A DNA stretch of 64,000 nt, taken from the NCBI GenBank assembly GCA_014337915.1, contig QUBU01000008.1:50650-114649 (forward strand), given 5' to 3'. The position numbers were made by a program, and so were the translations under genes. Below are positions 60,784 through 64,000 of this stretch, piece by piece. Each line of letters opens with the position of its first letter. The first letter of the stretch is position 1. This DNA comes from Gammaproteobacteria bacterium (GTDB taxonomy: Bacteria > Pseudomonadota > Gammaproteobacteria > Steroidobacterales > GCA-2729495). The notes under the pieces were generated by a model. That model was not told where the DNA came from, ran no database searches, and saw only the letters and a program-made list of their open reading frames with translations.

Positions 60784-61562
60784 TGCGGGCTCCTGCCGGC
60801 GGCACGGGCCTTGTTGTAGAGCGCCAGCGCCTCGGGAAACTGGGCCACCAGGTCATCGATGCGATGCTCCGGTGACGGGTGCGTGGAGAGCATCTCCGGA
60901 GGACCGAGCTTGTCCTTCCTCTGCATGTTCTGCCACAGCGCCACGCTCTGGCGCGGGTCGAAGCCGGCAGCTGCCATGTAGCGCAGCCCGACGGTGTCGG
61001 CTTCGCTCTCCTCGCCGCGGCTGAAGGGCAGCGACATGCCGAGGCTGGTGGCCATGCCGAGCAGGTCCGCGCCCGCCTGCCCGGTGCCGGTGGCGATCGC
61101 CACGCCGACGACGCCGATCCGCGCCGTGGCCTCGCGGTTGTAGCGCTTCAGCGCATGCTCCTGGGTGACATGGGCCACCTCATGGCCGATCACGGTGGCC
61201 AGCTCGTCCTGGTTCTCGGCCACCTTGAAGATCCCGGTGAACACGCCGATGTGGCCGCCGGGCAGCGCGAAGGCGTTGATCTGCTCGCTGTCGAAGACCT
61301 CGACTTCCCAGTTCTTGTCGGCATACGGCGCCGGCAGCTGGGCGATGATGGCCTGGGCCACGCAGTCGACGTAGGCGCGCTCGGCCGCATCGGTGCTCAC
61401 CGGGGTGTTGGCGCGAATCTTGCGGAACTCGGCATCGCCCTGGCTGTCGATCTCGCTCTCGCTGGCGAGCGGCAGGGAACAGCCCGCCAGGCTGACCAGC
61501 GACAGCAGCAGCGTCGCGACGGCCAGCAGGCGCCTGCATGCGGACAACTTGCGATAACCCAC
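60771..61562 (-). CDS. M48 family metalloprotease lipoprotein
   Basis: 263 residues from GTG 61562. Signal with lipobox: RRLLAVATLLLSLVSLAGC. The zinc site HEVAHVTQEHALKRY is near 130 (HExxH), and the third ligand Glu is in RGEESEADTVGLRYMAAAGF. The order, including LSTHPSPEHRIDDL, matches LoiP/YcaL-type M48 proteases. These degrade misfolded proteins in the envelope. Its end overlaps the L,D-transpeptidase start, so they are co-transcribed, both envelope-facing. Confidence 0.93.
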   Translation of the reverse strand: MGYRKLSACRRLLAVATLLLSLVSLAGCSLPLASESEIDSQGDAEFRKIRANTPVSTDAAERAYVDCVAQAIIAQLPAPYADKNWEVEVFDSEQINAFALPGGHIGVFTGIFKVAENQDELATVIGHEVAHVTQEHALKRYNREATARIGVVGVAIATGTGQAGADLLGMATSLGMSLPFSRGEESEADTVGLRYMAAAGFDPRQSVALWQNMQRKDKLGPPEMLSTHPSPEHRIDDLVAQFPEALALYNKARAAGRSPQCQR

Positions 61563-61584
61563 GGGCGCGATTATAGCGGCCCGG

Positions 61585-62616
61585 TCAGGGCAGCGAGCGT
61601 TCCTGCCGGCGCTGGCCGATCCAGAGTTCGGCCTGCTCGGCCGCGGCCCGCACCGCGGCCATGATCTTCTCCGGCAGGCTGTGCCTGGCGCGGTAGCTGA
61701 CGCGGAACAGGTCGGCGCGCCCGGCCGCGGCCAGCAGGTAGTCGTCGCTGGAGCCGAGTTCGTCCACCAGCCGGAGTTCCAGGGCCCGGGTGCCATACCA
61801 GTGCTCGCCGGTGGAGACCGCCTCGATGTCGAGCGCCGGGCGGTTCTGCGCCACCATGGCCTTGAACAGCGCATGCACCTCCTCCAGCTCTTCCCGGAGC
61901 TTGGCGCGATCCTCCTCGGTGGTGCGGCCGAACATGGTCACGGTGCGCTTGTAGCGCCCAGCGGTGACCTGTTCGAAATCCACACCGCGCTCGCTGAGGG
62001 CGCGGTTGAAGTTCGGGATCTGCGCCACCACGCCGATGGAGCCCACCACGGCAAATGGCGCGGCGATGATGCGGTTGGCCACGCAGGCCATCATGTAGCC
62101 GCCGCTGGCCGCCCCCTTGTCGACGATGGCGGTCAGGGGAATGCCCCGGCTGCGCAGCCGCGCCAGCTGGGAGGCCGCCAGCCCGTGCTCGTGCACGGCA
62201 CCGCCGAAGTTCTCCAGCCGCAGCACCACCTCGTCGCTGGCCGTGGCCACCGCCAGCACCGCAGTTACTTCCTCGCGCAGCGAGGCCACGGCGGTGGCGC
62301 GGATGTCGCCCTTGAAGTCCAGAACGAACACCCGCTGGCGCTGCTCGGTGCCGCTGGCGAGCGCCTTCTCCCGCGCCTTGCGTTCCTTCGCTTCCTGCTT
62401 CGCGAGTTTCTTCCACCCGGCCTTGCCGAGCACGGCACGGCGCAGCTCGCCGGCAGTTTCGCGAAAGCGGTCGTTGAGCTTCTCGACGGTCAGGCCACCC
62501 GGCGCCGCGCCCCTGCGCGACAGGCCGACCACCAGCACGGTGGCCACGGCGGCCGCCAGCACGAACGTGATGGCCTTGGCGAGGAACAGCCCGTACAGGA
62601 ACAGGAATTCAGCCAT
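61585..62616 (-). CDS. sohB: Signal peptide peptidase-like protease SohB
   Basis: 343 residues from ATG 62616 (a TTG three codons earlier is possible). One membrane segment, LFLYGLFLAKAITFVLAAAV. The domain contains LDFKGDIRATAVASLREEVT, the nucleophile region DKGAASGGYMMACVANRIIA with the Ser, and the conserved Lys in AGRYKRTVTMFGRTTEEDRA. These mark S49 peptidases of the SohB type. They cleave membrane or periplasmic substrates. Between lipA and the M48 protease gene on the same strand, 15 bp downstream of lipA. Confidence 0.93.
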   Translation of the reverse strand: MAEFLFLYGLFLAKAITFVLAAAVATVLVVGLSRRGAAPGGLTVEKLNDRFRETAGELRRAVLGKAGWKKLAKQEAKERKAREKALASGTEQRQRVFVLDFKGDIRATAVASLREEVTAVLAVATASDEVVLRLENFGGAVHEHGLAASQLARLRSRGIPLTAIVDKGAASGGYMMACVANRIIAAPFAVVGSIGVVAQIPNFNRALSERGVDFEQVTAGRYKRTVTMFGRTTEEDRAKLREELEEVHALFKAMVAQNRPALDIEAVSTGEHWYGTRALELRLVDELGSSDDYLLAAAGRADLFRVSYRARHSLPEKIMAAVRAAAEQAELWIGQRRQERSLP

Positions 62617-62631
62617 GATCTGCAACCGCTC

Positions 62632-63648
62632 CTACAAGCCGACGTTGTTGCGCTCGAGGGCGCGTTCGGCGCGATAGCTCGAGCGCACCAGCGGGCCGGC
62701 CACCACCTCGGCGAAGCCCAGGGCCAGGCCCTGCTCGCGCAGCGCGCTGAATTCCGCGGGCGGCAGGTAGCGCTGCACCGGCAGATGGTTCACGGTCGGG
62801 CGCAGGTACTGGCCGAGGGTGAGGATGTCGACGCCGGCGGCGCGCAGGTCATGCATCGCCTGGACGATCTCCTCCGCCTCCTCGCCAAGCCCGAGCATCA
62901 GGCTGCTCTTGGTCAGCAGGCCCGGGCGCGCGGCCCTGGCGATGCGCAGCACTTCCAGCGACTGGTCGTAGCCGGCGCGTGGATCGCGCACGCCCGGGGT
63001 CAGCCGCCGGACGGTCTCGAGATTGTGGGCGAATACCGCGAGGTCGGCGGCCACCACGGTGCGCACTGCCGCAGCGTCGCCGCGGAAGTCCGGGGTCAGG
63101 GCCTCCACCGCCGTCCCGGGATTGCGCTCACGGATGGCGGCGATGCAGGCGGCGTAGTGGGCGGCACCGCCATCGGCGAGGTCGTCGCGGTCCACGGAGG
63201 TCAGCACCACGTAGCCCAGCCGCATCAGCTCGACGGTGCGCGCCGCGTTGGCGGGTTCGGCCGGGTCGAGCCAGCCGCGGGGGTTGCCGGTGTCCACGGC
63301 GCAGAAGCGGCAGGCGCGGGTGCAGACGGCGCCCATCAGCATGAGGGTGGCGGTGCCACTGCCCCAGCATTCGCCGATGTTGGGGCACATGGATTCTTCG
63401 CAGACCGTGGCGAGCCGGTGCTCGCGCACGGTGGCGCGCAGCTCGCCATAGCGGCCGCCGCCCGGCACACGCGCCCGCAGCCACGGCGGCTTGGGCCCGG
63501 GGGACGGGCTGATGCCGGGCTGGGCCTCGCGCCCGGCCTGGGCCTTGATGCCATTCTTGATGGCGGTGAAGCCGGCGCCGGTGCGGTATTTCTCGCCGCT
63601 TCTCGGGCCGGGTTCGCTGTCGGTGCTGATGCGGCGGGACTCGCTCAT
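62632..63648 (-). CDS. lipA: Lipoyl synthase
   Basis: 338 residues from ATG 63648. The radical-SAM cluster motif is [13 protein letters not shown] near 110. The auxiliary 4Fe-4S cluster cysteines are in [20 protein letters not shown] near 85, the defining feature of Lip[21 protein letters not shown] and [18 protein letters not shown] follow, then the C-terminal [15 protein letters not shown] with the conserved Ser-Ser. It inserts sulfur into octanoyl groups to make lipoate for 2-oxoacid dehydrogenases. No lipB lies immediately next to it. It opens the long minus-strand run. Confidence 0.96.
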   Translation of the reverse strand: MSESRRISTDSEPGPRSGEKYRTGAGFTAIKNGIKAQAGREAQPGISPSPGPKPPWLRARVPGGGRYGELRATVREHRLATVCEESMCPNIGECWGSGTATLMLMGAVCTRACRFCAVDTGNPRGWLDPAEPANAARTVELMRLGYVVLTSVDRDDLADGGAAHYAACIAAIRERNPGTAVEALTPDFRGDAAAVRTVVAADLAVFAHNLETVRRLTPGVRDPRAGYDQSLEVLRIARAARPGLLTKSSLMLGLGEEAEEIVQAMHDLRAAGVDILTLGQYLRPTVNHLPVQRYLPPAEFSALREQGLALGFAEVVAGPLVRSSYRAERALERNNVGL

Positions 63649-63775
63649 GAAGCGGGCATTGTCGCATGGAGCGGATTTGCGCTGCACGGCTAGGGCGGCG
63701 CGGCGCAGCGCCCCGGGGCAGCCGGGAGCGGGCCGGCGACAGGGCCCATCGCTGCCGCTGCGCCGGCCTGATGGC

Positions 63776-64000
63776 TTGAAAGTGATTAACCCCGACACCC
63801 TGGCTACGGCTGAGGGTGGCGCCGGGGGAATGGCGGTGATAAGAGTCAGCGGCGATAGCGCCGAAGTGACGGTCATCTCGGAGGGACTGGACGACGTCAG
63901 CACCTTTGCGTTCTACCAGGGCAGCGCCTGGGTGGTGGAAAACCAGGGCCGCCACTTCTGGGACCCGGCCCACAGCGGCCCTGACGCCAAGCCGCCTTTC
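63776..64000 (+). pseudogene. 5'-truncated SMP-30/gluconolactonase-like fragment
   Basis: The plus-strand frame is open to the right edge and reads [40 protein letters not shown], then [20 protein letters not shown]. This resembles the C-terminal third of SMP-30/NHL-like beta-propeller proteins, which end with just such a block. The preceding 130 bp up to the divergent lipA start give no matching N-terminal sequence, so at least 150-200 residues are missing. I read it as a truncated remnant, but a short unrelated gene starting at TTG 63776 or GTG 63782 is possible; the right end lies outside the window. Confidence 0.5.

Overview
The window is 64 kb of GC-rich, gene-dense chromosome. Several traits point to a free-living proteobacterium, most likely a gammaproteobacterium of the Steroidobacterales/Nevskiales kind: a P-II protein of the enterobacterial GlnB type, the MsrP/MsrQ pair, a TonB-dependent receptor, an RND pump, PBP4, SohB and LipA. 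The taxonomic placement is inference. No rRNA, tRNA or CRISPR array was seen.

Layout. 1-3191 (minus): an acyl-CoA synthetase followed by a single-chain two-domain acyl-CoA dehydrogenase that runs off the left edge; together they look like a beta-oxidation operon for a bulky (steroid-like) acyl-CoA. 3192-3895: no clear gene. 3896-7821 (plus): a run of small foreign genes separated by attC-type sites with no integrase in the window (a CALIN). It carries two hypotheticals, an NDT/TIR-like protein, BrnTA, a SnoaL-like protein and HicAB with a shortened antitoxin. 8140-9325: small membrane proteins and a GFA-family protein. 9337-16004 (minus): amine oxidase, RND pump with its fusion protein and a small membrane protein, MsrA. 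16063-21115 (plus): TPR/TonB-C protein, zinc alcohol dehydrogenase, DUF547, MsrP and MsrQ. 21146-22993 (minus): GlnB and PBP4, then an outer-membrane DUF3187 protein (plus).

24072-26418 is a compact sigma-54 module. A PAS-AAA+ activator (minus) is followed by three 14-bp direct repeats, a -24/-12 promoter with correct GG-N10-GC spacing, a 50-residue membrane peptide (plus) and a strong intrinsic terminator. 26430-27487 is a RAYT transposase gene bracketed by perfect inverted REP repeats. 27492-32635 (minus) holds a PGPGW protein and a korC-korA-korB operon for 2-oxoglutarate oxidoreductase with its own NAD(P)/ferredoxin subunit. 32837-35739 (plus): a nitrilase-fold protein with altered catalytic residues, a patatin-like lipoprotein and a RidA-like protein lacking the usual Arg. 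35736-40637 (minus): TonB-dependent receptor, dihydroorotase-like amidohydrolase, prolyl aminopeptidase. 40739-49790 (plus): M16 protease, MFS transporter, a 27-bp perfect inverted repeat element, and a four-gene Gld-type ABC system. 49908-50484 (plus): a class I cyclic-di-GMP (GEMM) riboswitch ahead of a small secreted protein. After a Rieske oxygenase (minus) and threonine dehydratase (plus), 53314-63648 is an unbroken minus-strand run: MFS transporter, periplasmic methyltransferase-like lipoprotein, a three-gene module built on an orphan phage-tail-sheath protein, rhomboid protease, L,D-transpeptidase, M48 protease, SohB and LipA. The right edge has a 5'-truncated SMP-30-like coding fragment.

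The most interesting items are the self-contained sigma-54/small-peptide module, the c-di-GMP riboswitch with its uncharacterised secreted product, the orphan tail-sheath module, and the integrase-less cassette array with its NDT/TIR-like gene.
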